A program made the position numbers and the translations under genes. 17,820 nucleotides of DNA from IDS-8 sp965651325. Its GTDB lineage: Bacteria; Pseudomonadota; Gammaproteobacteria; Steroidobacterales; Woeseiaceae. The notes beneath the pieces were generated by a model. It was given only the letters and a program-made list of their open reading frames with translations. It was not told the DNA's origin and did not search any database. Every line of letters starts with the position of its first letter. Within the stretch, counting starts at the first letter, position 1. This document shows positions 1 to 8,097 of this stretch, in pieces. The stretch is taken from NCBI GenBank assembly GCA_965651325.1, contig CBFGSB010000052.1, positions 1 to 17,820 of the forward strand. The letters run 5' to 3'.

Positions 1-75
1 AGCCGGCGCCCACCTTAAAGACACATCGGTCAACCTGCAAGGGCATCAGCAACGCGTGCGCGTATGGCGTCGTTG

Positions 76-1422
76 TCAGCCCCCCAGGGCGCGCACCAGC
101 GCCGCGCTGGCATCGAGCCGTGCCTGCCGCGCCTGCACCAGCGCATCCTCGGCCCCGAGCAGCGTGCGCTGGCTGTCCAGCAGCGCCAGCAGGTCGATTG
201 CGCCCGCGTCGAACCGGACGCGCGCGAGGCGATAGGCCTCTCGCGCCTGTGCGGCCGTCTGCTCGAGCAGCTCGATCCGGCGCTCGCTGGTCGTCACCGC
301 CGAGAGCGCATTTTCCACGCCGGCGAGGGCAAGCAGCACGGTCAGCGCGTAATTCTCCGCTAGCTCCTGCCGAACCGCCCGGCTCAACTCGACCCGGCCG
401 CGCAGCTCACCGCCCGCGAAGAGCGTCTGCGCGAGCGAAGCGGAGAGTGTCGCGACGGTAGTCGACCCGGCGTCGAGCAGGCCCGTGGCAGCGGCCGACA
501 CCGACAGAGCGAGGTCTGGCAGCAGCGCCGCGCGCGCCACGCCGAGGTCGGCATTGGCCGCGAGCAGGGCTGTCTCCGCCGCCCGGATATCCGGGCGGCG
601 CAGAAGCAGCCCGGCGGGCAAGCCCGGATCGACAGTCGGCAGGGCTATGGATGCGAGCGAGCGTTGCTGGATGTCCAGCGAGCTCGACGTCGTACCCAGC
701 AGCACCGCCAGGGCGTTACGCGTCTCGACCCCCGCCTGTTGCAGCGACGGCAGTTGCGCCTCGATGTTGAGCAGCACGGTGCGCTGCTGCGCCACGTCCA
801 GCGCGGTCGCCGCGCCGTTGTCGAAGCGCACCTGGATCAACCGCATCAGCTCGCGCGCCGAATCGAGGTTGCGCAGCGCGATGCGGGTGCGATCCTCCAG
901 CCCCAGGAGCTGGAAATAGGCGAGCGCCACCTCCGTTTGCAGGTCGAGCAGCACGGCGTCGCGATTCAATTCGCTGATGGCCAGCCGCAATGCCGCGCTC
1001 TCGCTCGCGTTGCGCTGCGCACCCCAGAGATCGACCGCGTAATTGACCGAAAAGCCGACCCGGCCATCGTCCGAGGTGACGCGCTGGCCGTTGGCCGTCC
1101 GATCGTGCGATACGGAAGCGCTCGCGCTCGCGAACGGCCAGAGCGCGGCGCGGGCAATCCGCAGGCTGGCGCGAGCCTGCTCGACGCGAGCGACGGAAGC
1201 GGCAAGGTCGTGGTTGCCGGAGACCGCGTCGGCTACCAGCCGGTCGAGCTCCGCGGAACCGAACTCGCGCCACCAGTCCGGCGCGGGAACGCGGGCGTCC
1301 TCGACCTCTGCGGCGTGTTCCCATTGCGCGGGCACGGGCAGCTCCGGCACGTCGTAGGCCGGTGCAAGATTGCAGCCCGCAAGCGCGGCGGGCAGCAGGA
1401 AGCATGCGACATTGATCCTCAT
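76..1422 (-). CDS. NodT/OprM-type outer-membrane efflux lipoprotein (TolC family)
   Basis: This is the outer-membrane channel of the tripartite pump encoded by this operon, providing the exit duct through the outer membrane. The protein has 448 residues. It starts with a short signal peptide and a lipobox (LAGC, Cys17), so it should be a lipid-anchored outer-membrane protein. Two tandem outer-membrane-efflux (OEP) repeats follow, with the usual long alpha-helical Ala/Leu/Arg-rich segments and the family phrase GLLLRRPDIRAAE near the middle. The start chosen is the ATG at 1422, because it gives the lipoprotein signal and overlaps the macB stop as ATGA. The reading frame stays open upstream to 2247, but that part lies antisense-free inside macB in another frame and is not coding. 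Family assignment is firm; the substrate is not deducible. The 75 bases downstream show no gene or clear terminator. Confidence 0.93.
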   Translation of the reverse strand: MRINVACFLLPAALAGCNLAPAYDVPELPVPAQWEHAAEVEDARVPAPDWWREFGSAELDRLVADAVSGNHDLAASVARVEQARASLRIARAALWPFASASASVSHDRTANGQRVTSDDGRVGFSVNYAVDLWGAQRNASESAALRLAISELNRDAVLLDLQTEVALAYFQLLGLEDRTRIALRNLDSARELMRLIQVRFDNGAATALDVAQQRTVLLNIEAQLPSLQQAGVETRNALAVLLGTTSSSLDIQQRSLASIALPTVDPGLPAGLLLRRPDIRAAETALLAANADLGVARAALLPDLALSVSAAATGLLDAGSTTVATLSASLAQTLFAGGELRGRVELSRAVRQELAENYALTVLLALAGVENALSAVTTSERRIELLEQTAAQAREAYRLARVRFDAGAIDLLALLDSQRTLLGAEDALVQARQARLDASAALVRALGG

Positions 1423-3410
1423 TCCGACGCCAGTGCAGCAACCGGGTCCATGCGAGCCGCCTTGCGCGCGGGCAGGTAGCCGAACAGGAGGCCCGTCGCG
1501 AACGCGGAAGTGAAGGCCAGCACCGGCGGGGCCAGCGTGAACTCGACGCGGGTGCCGAACGCGTCCACCGCGAAACCTGTCGCGAACCCGAGCGCGACGC
1601 CGATGAGGCCGCCGATACCGCAGACGACCAGCGCCTCGGTGTTGAACTGCAGCAGGATATTGCCGCGGCGCGCGCCGGTCGCCATTCGCACGCCGATCTC
1701 GCGCGTGCGTTCCGTGACGTTGACCAGCATGATGTTCATGACCCCGATGCCGCCGACCAGGAGCGAGATCGCGGCCACGGTGCCCAGCAGCACGGTCAGC
1801 GTGTTCTGGGTCGTCTCGACGGTCTCGACGATCGAGGTCGTGCTGCGCACGCGGAAATCCTCGGTGCCGTGGCGCTGCAGCAGGAGCTGCTCGATGGCTT
1901 CCTGGGTCCTGTCCGCGAGCGCGGCCGACTCGATCTTGACGTTGAGCGAGCTCAGGTACTGCTGCCCGAACAGGCGGATGAACCCGGTCGACAGCGGCAC
2001 GAGCGCGACATCGTCCATGTCGGAGCCCCAGGGGGTGGCGCCTTTCGGCTCCAGCACGCCGATCACCTCGAAGGGCACGTTGCCGATGAGCACGTAGCTG
2101 CCGATGGGGTCCTCGCCGCCGGGAAACAGGTTGTCGACGACCGTCGTGCCGAGCACGACGACCGCGGCGTAGCTCTGCACGTCGTTGTCGTTGATGAAGC
2201 TGCCCGCCTGCAGGCGCCAATCCTGCGTTTGCCGATAACCGGGCCATACGCCGTAGACGCTGCTGCGATAGTCGATGCGCCCGGCGCGCAGCGTCGCGGA
2301 GCCGCGCCGCTCCGGTGACACGACGGCCACGTTCGGCAGGCGCGCGACGGCTGTGGCGTCATCCGGCACCAGGGTCGCAATCTCGCCGCTCGAGCGCTGC
2401 CCGGGAGCGCCCGGCCGCACCAAAAGCAGGTTGCTGCCCATCGCCTGGATGCGCTCGAGGATCTCCTGCTTGCTGCCGTTACCGATACCGAGCATCGTCA
2501 CGACCGCCGCCACGCCGATTACGACGCCGAGCAGCGTCAATGCGCTGCGAAACACGTTGGCGCGCAGCGAGCGCAGCGCCATCTTCACCGCTTCGGTAAG
2601 GTCCGGCAGCCAATGGGGATGGCGCGCTCCCTGCTGGCGCACGAGACCGGCCGCACTCAGCCTGCCCGGCCCGGTATCGTCGATGACGCGCCCGTCCTTC
2701 ACGCGGATTACGCGGTCCGCATGCTCGGCGACCTTGCGATCGTGCGTGATGAGGATGATCGTGCGCCCTTCTTCGTGCAGCCGGGTGAGCAGCTTCAGCA
2801 CCTCCTCGCCGCTGACGCTGTCCAGCGCCCCGGTCGGCTCGTCGGCGAGGATCACCTCCGCGTCGTTCATCAGCGCACGGGCGATCGAAACACGTTGCTG
2901 CTCGCCGCCGGAGAGCTGGTTCGGCCGGTGCTCGACGCGCCCGCCGAGCCCGAGCATGGTGAGCAGCTCGCGCGCCCGCGCCTCGCGCTGGCGCTTGCTG
3001 CGCCCGGCATAGATGGCCGGGAGCTCGACATTCTCGGCGGCGGATAATGACGCCAGCAGGTTGTAGCGCTGGAAGACGAAGCCGAAGGTATCGCGGCGCA
3101 GCGCGGCCAGGTCATCCGGCGGCAGCGCCGCGACATCCACGCCGTTCACCCGGTAATGCCCGTGGCTCGGCCGGTCGAGGCAGCCGATGATGTTCATGAG
3201 CGTCGACTTGCCGGAGCCGGACGGGCCCATGATGGCAACGAACTCACCGCGCGCGATCTCGAGGCTCACGTGATCGAGCGCGCGTACCTCGGACGTGCCG
3301 CTCCCGTACACGCGGCTGACGTTGTGCAGGGAAATATCCCCGCGGGTGCCCGGCGCGGCCGCGGCGCGCGCTTCGATGGGCTCGACGTCAAAAGCGGAGC
3401 GCACGCCCAC
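1419..3410 (-). CDS. macB: MacB-like ABC transporter, fused ATPase and permease
   Basis: This is the inner-membrane mechanotransmission ABC protein of a MacAB-type efflux pump; it uses ATP to drive export of macrolides, peptides or other periplasmic substrates through the TolC-like channel. It has 663 residues (E. coli MacB has about 648). The N-terminal ATPase domain shows Walker A GPSGSGKST (62-70), Q-loop Gln114, signature LSGGE (166-170), Walker B ILADE (187-191) and H-loop His223. A first membrane helix (about 285-307) is followed by a large periplasmic domain (about 310-535) and three C-terminal helices (about 537-560, 591-615, 627-645), as in MacB/FtsX permeases. The start is GTG at 3410, supported by GGAGGAGG at 3413-3420. 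It overlaps the end of the adaptor gene by 23 bases and the next gene by 4 bases, so the three genes form an operon. Confidence 0.95.
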   Translation of the reverse strand: MGVRSAFDVEPIEARAAAAPGTRGDISLHNVSRVYGSGTSEVRALDHVSLEIARGEFVAIMGPSGSGKSTLMNIIGCLDRPSHGHYRVNGVDVAALPPDDLAALRRDTFGFVFQRYNLLASLSAAENVELPAIYAGRSKRQREARARELLTMLGLGGRVEHRPNQLSGGEQQRVSIARALMNDAEVILADEPTGALDSVSGEEVLKLLTRLHEEGRTIILITHDRKVAEHADRVIRVKDGRVIDDTGPGRLSAAGLVRQQGARHPHWLPDLTEAVKMALRSLRANVFRSALTLLGVVIGVAAVVTMLGIGNGSKQEILERIQAMGSNLLLVRPGAPGQRSSGEIATLVPDDATAVARLPNVAVVSPERRGSATLRAGRIDYRSSVYGVWPGYRQTQDWRLQAGSFINDNDVQSYAAVVVLGTTVVDNLFPGGEDPIGSYVLIGNVPFEVIGVLEPKGATPWGSDMDDVALVPLSTGFIRLFGQQYLSSLNVKIESAALADRTQEAIEQLLLQRHGTEDFRVRSTTSIVETVETTQNTLTVLLGTVAAISLLVGGIGVMNIMLVNVTERTREIGVRMATGARRGNILLQFNTEALVVCGIGGLIGVALGFATGFAVDAFGTRVEFTLAPPVLAFTSAFATGLLFGYLPARKAARMDPVAALASE

Positions 3411-4569
3411 GGCCTCCTCCGTCGGCCAGGGGATCGGGCAGGCCGTTCACGATCACGCGGTCGCCGATGGCAAGCCCGGTGAGCACCTCGGCCGTCGTGC
3501 GGTTGCTCAGCCCGACCTTCACCTGCCGCGGCTCCGGGCCGTTGTCGGTCAGCACCCGCGCCGTGAACGTGCCGTGACCCGCGTCGGGGCTCGGCGTGAG
3601 CGCGTTCAGCGCCACCGTCGGCACGTCGCGTGCTTCACCCAGCACGAAAAACACCTGCACCGTCATCTGCGGCAGCAGGAGCCGTTCCGTGTTGTCGACG
3701 TCGATCAAAACCTTGTAGAGCACGACGTCGTTCAAAACTTCCGGCGTGGGCTGTATTTGGCGAACGGTGCCGTGCCAGCGGCGCTCCGACAGGCCGAGGG
3801 TCGTGAACCAGGCCGGCATCCCCGGCTCGATCCTGTTGATATCCGCTTCCGCCACATCCGCCCACACGGTCATGACATCGAGGTTCGCGATCTGGGCGAT
3901 CACCGCGGCCTGCTGGGACGACACTACCGTCTGTCCTTCGAGGGTCGTCTGGGAAACCACCGTCCCGTCCATCGGCGCATAGATCTTCGTGTAGCCCAGG
4001 TTCGCGATGTCGCCCGCGAGGGTCGCTTCCGCGGCCTTGATCTGTGCCTCCAGGGCGGCAACGGAGGCTTCGGCCACGCGCACGCTGGCGGCGAGCTGGT
4101 CGACGGTATCCTGGCTGACCGCCTGCTCCGCGAGCATCCGCTCGTTGCGCTCGAGCTGCTGGCGCGCGAGCGCAAGCTCCGCTTCGCGCTGCGCCTGCTG
4201 CGCCTCGAGGCTTTCGAGGCTCGCGCGGTCGTTGTGCACGATGGCCTCGTAGCGCGTGGGATCGATCTCCGCGATGAGGTCGCCCTGCTGCACGCGATCC
4301 CCGATGGCAACGTGCACCCGCAGGAGCTGGCCGGACACCTGGGTGCCGACGTCGACGTATTCCTTGGGCTGCAGCGAACCGACCGCGGTCACCGTCTTGA
4401 GCACGTCGCCGCGCTCGACGATCACCGTGTCGAAAGGCTGTTGCGGCGCCGCCGTGAAGCTCCGCCAGGCGACGACGGCGGCGCTGAGCGCAACGGCCGC
4501 GCCAACGGCGATCCACAGCCGCGAGCGTTTCGGCTTCGGCAGGTTCGGGAAGGCTCCTGTATCTTGCAT
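3388..4569 (-). CDS. macA: MacA-like periplasmic adaptor (HlyD/RND membrane fusion protein)
   Basis: This is the periplasmic adaptor that joins the MacB-like transporter to the outer-membrane channel. The protein has 393 residues: a basic N-terminus with one membrane anchor (about 18-35), a split biotinyl-lipoyl domain (about 66-105 and 187-225), an alpha-helical coiled-coil hairpin between them (about 108-186), and beta-barrel and membrane-proximal domains in the C-terminal half. There is no lipobox, so it should be anchored by the transmembrane helix as E. coli MacA is. The start chosen is ATG at 4569, giving MQDTGAFPNL. The frame remains open to a TTG at 4629, but that would add 20 residues without adaptor character and reach into the shared promoter region. 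It is the first gene of the efflux operon and is divergent from baeS. The MacA rather than RND-adaptor label rests on the adjacent macB. Confidence 0.92.
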   Translation of the reverse strand: MQDTGAFPNLPKPKRSRLWIAVGAAVALSAAVVAWRSFTAAPQQPFDTVIVERGDVLKTVTAVGSLQPKEYVDVGTQVSGQLLRVHVAIGDRVQQGDLIAEIDPTRYEAIVHNDRASLESLEAQQAQREAELALARQQLERNERMLAEQAVSQDTVDQLAASVRVAEASVAALEAQIKAAEATLAGDIANLGYTKIYAPMDGTVVSQTTLEGQTVVSSQQAAVIAQIANLDVMTVWADVAEADINRIEPGMPAWFTTLGLSERRWHGTVRQIQPTPEVLNDVVLYKVLIDVDNTERLLLPQMTVQVFFVLGEARDVPTVALNALTPSPDAGHGTFTARVLTDNGPEPRQVKVGLSNRTTAEVLTGLAIGDRVIVNGLPDPLADGGGRGRALRF

Positions 4570-4724
4570 AAGTCCACTCGCGGGTACGCTCCGCCGGTCT
4601 GCGCAGGATGCGGATGAAATGTGCAGCAAATTTGGAGAACCCGTGGATTTTTGCCGGTCCTGCTTGCAGGCTCCCGGCCGTCGCCGTAAATAGGTGCCGT
4701 CGGACCTGCCCGGATGCGGTCGCC
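4570..4724. promoter_or_regulatory. Divergent control region between efflux operon and baeSR
   Basis: These 155 bases separate the oppositely directed macA-like and baeS genes and must hold both promoters. The middle is AT-richer than its surroundings (about 4617-4655). A weak plus-strand sigma-70-like pair, TTGCAG at 4664-4669 and TAAATA at 4687-4692 with a 17-base spacer, could serve baeS. A small dyad CCTGC-TT-GCAGG lies at 4659-4670 and overlaps that -35. I could not identify a convincing promoter for the efflux operon or a match to the E. coli BaeR box by eye. Regulation of both operons by BaeR from here is inference from the arrangement. Confidence 0.45.
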
Positions 4725-6125
4725 GTGAAGCTGAAGATCACCGCCAAGCTGTTTCTCGCCGTGCTGTGCGTCGCTGCGCTCTCCGCGGTGGCGATGGGTG
4801 CCGCCACGCTCTACAGCTTCAACCAGGGCTTCCTCGGGTACCTGAACACGCTCGGCGTGCAGCGGCTGGAGGCGCTGGTGCCGGAGGCGGCGGCGGCCTA
4901 CGCCCGGGACGACGGCTGGGATCGCCTCAGGGAAAGCCGCCGCGCCTGGGCACGCCTGCTGTTCTCGCGCGATACGGAGGACGGGCCGGAGCCCGAGGCA
5001 GAAACTGTGCGCGTCTTCAGCGACTCCGACCTGACGGGTGTCGCCCTCAGGGTCGCGCTGCTCGACGCCGATCGCGAGTACGTTGCCGGCAACCCCCAGG
5101 CCGCCGCCAGCGAGGTCACGCGCGCCGTGGTCGTGGACGGCGCCACGGTCGGGTGGCTGGCCCTGATCCCGTTCCAGCGCGTGGCCGGCGCGGCGCACCT
5201 GGAGTTCCAGCAGCGCCAGGTGGCGGCGACCTGGTTGATCGCGGGCCTGACCGTGCTGCTCGCGGCGGGTGTCGCGCTGCTGCTCGCGCGCACACTGCTC
5301 GCGCCCATCCGTTCCATCGCGCTGGCCACGCATCGCGTCGCGGGCGGCGACTACGCGCAGCGCGTGCAGGCAACGTCCGGCGACGAGATCGCGGCGCTCG
5401 CCGACGACTTCAACCGGCTGGCGCTCAGCCTGCAAAAGAACGAGCAGATGCGCCGCGCGTTCATGGCCGACGTCTCGCACGAGCTGCGGACGCCGCTCGC
5501 GGTGCTGCGGGCGGAGCTGGAGGCCATCGAGGACGGGATCCGGCCGCTGGATACGCAAAGCATTCATGACCTGAAGCAGAGCGTGGAAGTGCTGGGCAAG
5601 CTGGTGGACGACCTGCACGAGCTGTCGCTGTCGGACGTCGGCGCGCTCACTTACCGCAAGGTGGACTCGGACGTCGTGCCGTTGCTGCGCGAAAGCCTGC
5701 GCATGTTTGAGGAACGGTTCGCGGAGCGGCGCATCCTGGTAGACGTCGCGGCGCCGGACCTGCCGGCGATCGTGCATGCGGATCCCGATCGGCTGCAGCA
5801 GCTCTTCGCGAACCTTGCGGAGAACACGGTCCGCCATACCGACCCGGGCGGGCGTTTGCGCGTCACCTGCACGCTCGCCGCCGACGCGGTGCACGTCGAC
5901 TTCCAGGATTCGGGCCCGGGGGTGCCGGAAGCCGAACTGCCGCGCCTGTTCGACCGGTTCTACCGGGGAGGGACGAGCGCGGGTGACAACTCCGGGACGG
6001 GACTGGGCCTCGCGATCTGCCGCAACATCGTCGAGGCGCATGGCGGCACGATCGAGGCGCATCCGTCGCCGCTCGGCGGCGTCGCGATCGCGGTGCAACT
6101 GCCGCGAACGGGGCTGCAGCAATGA
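4725..6125 (+). CDS. baeS: Envelope-stress sensor histidine kinase BaeS
   Basis: This is the membrane sensor kinase of the BaeSR envelope-stress system, which autophosphorylates and passes phosphate to BaeR. It has 466 residues, against 467 in E. coli BaeS, and resembles that protein along its length, including the opening KLKITAKLFLA, the LLARTLLAP segment before HAMP and the QMRRAFMADVSHELRTPLAV phosphoacceptor block. Features: membrane helices about 8-28 and 168-190, a periplasmic sensor domain between them, HAMP about 190-242, catalytic His252, N-box Asn363/Asn367, G1 DSGPGV (395-400) and G2 GTGLGL (424-429). The GTG at 4725 is chosen because it aligns exactly with the E. coli N-terminus; ATGs at 4608 and 4614 would add an unrelated extension. 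No clear Shine-Dalgarno sequence precedes it. It overlaps baeR by ATGA. Confidence 0.94.
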   Translation: MKLKITAKLFLAVLCVAALSAVAMGAATLYSFNQGFLGYLNTLGVQRLEALVPEAAAAYARDDGWDRLRESRRAWARLLFSRDTEDGPEPEAETVRVFSDSDLTGVALRVALLDADREYVAGNPQAAASEVTRAVVVDGATVGWLALIPFQRVAGAAHLEFQQRQVAATWLIAGLTVLLAAGVALLLARTLLAPIRSIALATHRVAGGDYAQRVQATSGDEIAALADDFNRLALSLQKNEQMRRAFMADVSHELRTPLAVLRAELEAIEDGIRPLDTQSIHDLKQSVEVLGKLVDDLHELSLSDVGALTYRKVDSDVVPLLRESLRMFEERFAERRILVDVAAPDLPAIVHADPDRLQQLFANLAENTVRHTDPGGRLRVTCTLAADAVHVDFQDSGPGVPEAELPRLFDRFYRGGTSAGDNSGTGLGLAICRNIVEAHGGTIEAHPSPLGGVAIAVQLPRTGLQQ

Positions 6126-6805
6126 GCACCGAAACCGCGCGGCCGTACGTGCTGATCGTGGAGGACGAGCACAGGCTCGCGGCCGTCCTCGCCGACTACC
6201 TGCAAGCGGCCGGGTTCGACACGGAGCGCATCGCGGACGGGCGCGAGGTCGTACCCGCGGTGCGCGGGCGGCTTCCCGACCTCGTCCTGCTCGACCTCAT
6301 GCTGCCGGGCAAGGACGGCCTGGACGTGTGCAGGGAGCTGCGCGCCTTTACGGACGTGCCGATCGTGATGGTGACCGCGCGCGTTGAGGAAATCGACCGG
6401 CTGCTCGGGCTCGAGCTCGGCGCCGACGATTACATCTGCAAGCCCTACAGCCCCCGGGAAGTGGTGGCCCGCGTGCGCGCCATCCTGCGGCGCGTGGATC
6501 GGCCGGAATCACCCGGCCCGGCGGCGCTCACCATCGACGAGGCGCGTCACGTCGCCACCTGGAAGGGCCGTGAGATCGAGCTCACGGCCGTGGAATTTCG
6601 CCTGCTCATGACGCTCGCGGAAACGCCGGGGCGCGTATGGTCGCGGGCGCAGCTGGTGGACCGCCTGTACACCGACGGGCGCGTCGTGACCGACCGTACC
6701 GTCGACAGCCACGTCAAGAACCTCAGGCGCAAGCTCGCCGAGGTAAGCCCGGACGAGGAGCCGATTCGCTCCATCTACGGGGTCGGCTACAAGCTGGAGA
6801 CGTGA
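6122..6805 (+). CDS. baeR: Response regulator BaeR (OmpR family)
   Basis: This is the DNA-binding partner of BaeS and activates envelope-stress and efflux genes. It has 227 residues, slightly shorter than E. coli BaeR. The receiver domain (about 8-122) has the acidic pocket Glu14/Asp15 and the phosphoacceptor Asp58 in LLDLMLPG. The stretch EIDRLLGLELGADDYICKPYSPREVVARV is nearly the E. coli sequence and contains the conserved receiver Lys. The winged-helix DNA-binding domain (about 130-226) includes TDRTVDSHVKNLRRKL as the recognition helix region and ends in the usual YGVGYKLE hairpin. The ATG overlaps the baeS stop as ATGA, indicating translational coupling. The likely target is the divergent efflux operon, and by analogy its own operon. 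Confidence 0.95.
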   Translation: MSTETARPYVLIVEDEHRLAAVLADYLQAAGFDTERIADGREVVPAVRGRLPDLVLLDLMLPGKDGLDVCRELRAFTDVPIVMVTARVEEIDRLLGLELGADDYICKPYSPREVVARVRAILRRVDRPESPGPAALTIDEARHVATWKGREIELTAVEFRLLMTLAETPGRVWSRAQLVDRLYTDGRVVTDRTVDSHVKNLRRKLAEVSPDEEPIRSIYGVGYKLET

Positions 6806-6840
6806 GGAGCAGCGGAGCGCTTCGCCCGCTGCCGGCTCCC

Positions 6841-6873
6841 GCCGCAAGCCGTCAGGAAACGACGGCCTGCGGC
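6841..6873 (-). terminator. Strong hairpin between convergent baeR and DUF4242 genes
   Basis: Arms 6841-6853 and 6861-6873 form a 13-base-pair stem around a 7-base loop. The only imperfection is A-C on the plus strand, which becomes a G-U pair in the minus-strand transcript. It spans the stop codon of the DUF4242 gene and lies 35 bases past the baeR stop, where a terminator for both converging transcripts is expected. No T-run follows on either side, so it is not a classical intrinsic terminator; it may act as an mRNA 3' end stabiliser or a Rho-assisted site. Confidence 0.45.
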
Positions 6874-7112
6874 GAGAACTTGTCCACCTGGACGATCACG
6901 TCGGCAGGGATGCCGACGACCCTGGCATGCTCCAGCAGCAGCTCCGGGTCGCGGGCCTCGTAGAGGCAATAGGTTTTCTTGCGGTCGGCGCTCAGGAACG
7001 AGAACAGCCATTCGACGCCGATCTGCTCGTTCACCTGCACCGTCTGGCGCACGTCCTCGGAAGACAGGTTCAACTGCTCCGCGAAATTTCGCTCGATGAG
7101 ATACAGAGGCAT
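6852..7112 (-). CDS. DUF4242 (SCO4226-type) small protein
   Basis: This is a small cytosolic protein of 86 residues of the DUF4242 family. One member, Streptomyces SCO4226, is described as a nickel-binding ferredoxin-like dimer; the physiological role of the family is not settled. The recognisable features are the opening MPLYLIERNF, the central block GVEWLFSFLSADRKKTYCLYEARDPE and the ending ARVVGIPADVIVQVDKF, matching the family's beta-alpha-beta pattern. The ATG at 7112 is supported by GGAGAAG about 6 bases upstream; the frame is open further upstream but without family resemblance. It is the last gene of the minus-strand group and ends in a hairpin shared with baeR. A partial match to the TetR operator lies about 40-50 bases upstream. 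I see no signal peptide. Metal binding should not be assumed without checking the ligands. Confidence 0.85.
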   Translation of the reverse strand: MPLYLIERNFAEQLNLSSEDVRQTVQVNEQIGVEWLFSFLSADRKKTYCLYEARDPELLLEHARVVGIPADVIVQVDKFSPQAVVS

Positions 7113-7149
7113 GGTTCTTCTCCGGCAGGACGACCATTTGCGATCGATG

Positions 7150-7162
7150 CCCACAGTGTAGT
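7150..7162. promoter_or_regulatory. Possible outlying TetR operator before the DUF4242 gene
   Basis: The plus strand here reads CCCACAGTGTAGT, matching 11 of 13 positions of the right-hand TetR operator half at 13721-13733. It sits in the 101-base gap upstream of the DUF4242 gene. On the minus strand it contains TACACT, which resembles a -10 hexamer, with TTGCGG 15 bases before it. A match of this quality could occur by chance somewhere in a window this size, so the position rather than the match is the main argument. Confidence 0.3.
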
Positions 7163-7213
7163 CCTTTTCGACTCGCCGCAACCGGATCGCACCATCCGCT
7201 CCGGCCGACAGCG

Positions 7214-7435
7214 CTATAGCTGCTTCAGGAGACCTCCGACCGCGTTTCGTTGCACGCAGCGGCACGTCTCCTGATGACCGACGTCGCAGTACAGAACGTA
7301 CCCACTGCCGCACGGGGAGGCGGGCTGGCGAATATTTCCATACAGCCCGGTACTGCAGCCACTGAGCAACACGGTAGCCGCCGCCATGATTGTCGCCATG
7401 ACTGTCGATCGGCTCGCCCGCACGGCACGGTTCAT
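7214..7435 (-). CDS. Small cysteine-rich lipoprotein, copy A (unknown function)
   Basis: This 73-residue protein has a basic N-terminus, a hydrophobic helix and a lipobox LLSGC (Cys27), so it should be a lipid-anchored envelope protein. The mature part is only about 47 residues and carries four cysteines spaced C-x7-C-x7-C-x-C within PASPCGSGYVLYCDV and the following CRC. It shares PASPCGxGxVLYCDV and the closing CxC with the lipoprotein at 13418-13663, so the two are paralogues. I do not recognise a named family. Cysteine spacing suggests disulfides or metal binding, which is inference. The ATG at 7435 overlaps the stop of the upstream secreted-protein gene as ATGA, favouring this start over the internal ATG at 7399; the two genes form a coupled pair. 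Confidence 0.8.
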   Translation of the reverse strand: MNRAVRASRSTVMATIMAAATVLLSGCSTGLYGNIRQPASPCGSGYVLYCDVGHQETCRCVQRNAVGGLLKQL

Positions 7436-8022
7436 CCGTCGAAGCTTTCGCAGGACACCCTCGGGTTATAGTTCGCGAACGCGCCGTTCGGGTTGTCCTT
7501 CCACGCCCAGACGTGAAGGATGTAGACGGACGGCAGGCGATACCGGTTCGGCGCCCCGATGTAGTGGAAGAGCTGCCCCATGAGCGATGGCGGCGTGTTC
7601 TCCGGAGCCGGGTGGGCTTCATCCCATTCGTCCGCGAACACGATGAACTCCGCGCCGATGAGCCGCTTGCGGCCGTGCCGGTCCTCCTCGTACATGAGCA
7701 CCTCCGGCCGCGCGGCATCGAGCGCGTTGTTGTCCATCAGGTTGCCGACATTGACGTAGTGCGTGCCCATCGCGCCTTCGTCGCCGCCGCTGCTGACGCA
7801 TCGGCCGACCGAACGCCAACCATCGGCTTCCGCCATGGTGACATCGCGGTACATGCGCGTCGCGTCGCGCACGGCCTTGACGAGGCCCGTCGGCCTGTCG
7901 TGATCCCTCCCGTAAGATTCGTGGTCATTCCGGCCGCCATGATCGCCTGCAAGGGCGAGCGGCGCGGCAGCGAGCGGCGCCAGCGCCAGTCCGAGCAGGA
8001 CGTGCCTGATTGCTTTTCTCAT
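7432..8022 (-). CDS. Secreted protein of unknown function
   Basis: This 196-residue protein has a clear Sec signal peptide with probable cleavage after ALA at residue 25. The mature part starts with a His/Asp/Arg-rich stretch (26-43), followed by a compact domain with the blocks GAMGTHYVNVGNLMDN, ARPEVLMYE, GAEFIVFADEWDEAHP, LMGQLFHYIGAPNRY and LHVWAWKDNPNGAFANYNPRVSC. From memory these blocks recur in uncharacterised exported proteins of many bacteria, so it is a real conserved family, but I know no function. Two cysteines in the mature protein (Cys75 and Cys191) could form a disulfide. The ATG at 8022 has GGGAG about 7 bases upstream. It overlaps the lipoprotein gene by ATGA and lies 98 bases downstream of the LuxR regulator gene, with a perfect palindrome between. 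Confidence 0.85.
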   Translation of the reverse strand: MRKAIRHVLLGLALAPLAAAPLALAGDHGGRNDHESYGRDHDRPTGLVKAVRDATRMYRDVTMAEADGWRSVGRCVSSGGDEGAMGTHYVNVGNLMDNNALDAARPEVLMYEEDRHGRKRLIGAEFIVFADEWDEAHPAPENTPPSLMGQLFHYIGAPNRYRLPSVYILHVWAWKDNPNGAFANYNPRVSCESFDG

Positions 8023-8097
8023 GATGTTCTCCCGTGTGGAGCCACGCTGGTTGCGGGCTTATGCGGGGAGTCTAGGAAGGCGCGAAAGACGCCACTA

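Noticed and set aside
1423..2247. Upstream extension of the outer-membrane lipoprotein frame giving a 723-residue protein
   Set aside because: The extension is Arg/His/Ala-rich sequence inside macB in another frame, and the lipoprotein signal begins at 1422.
3295..4617. A 440-residue plus-strand open frame
   Set aside because: It lies antisense to the adaptor gene, has no recognisable domain and shows the Arg/His-rich composition of shadow frames in GC-rich DNA.
4570..4629. TTG start at 4629 for the adaptor
   Set aside because: The added 20 residues have no adaptor character and would take coding sequence into the shared promoter region; ATG 4569 gives a normal MacA N-terminus.
4422..6122. 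A 566-residue minus-strand open frame
   Set aside because: It is antisense to baeS, whose orthology to E. coli BaeS is clear over its full length.
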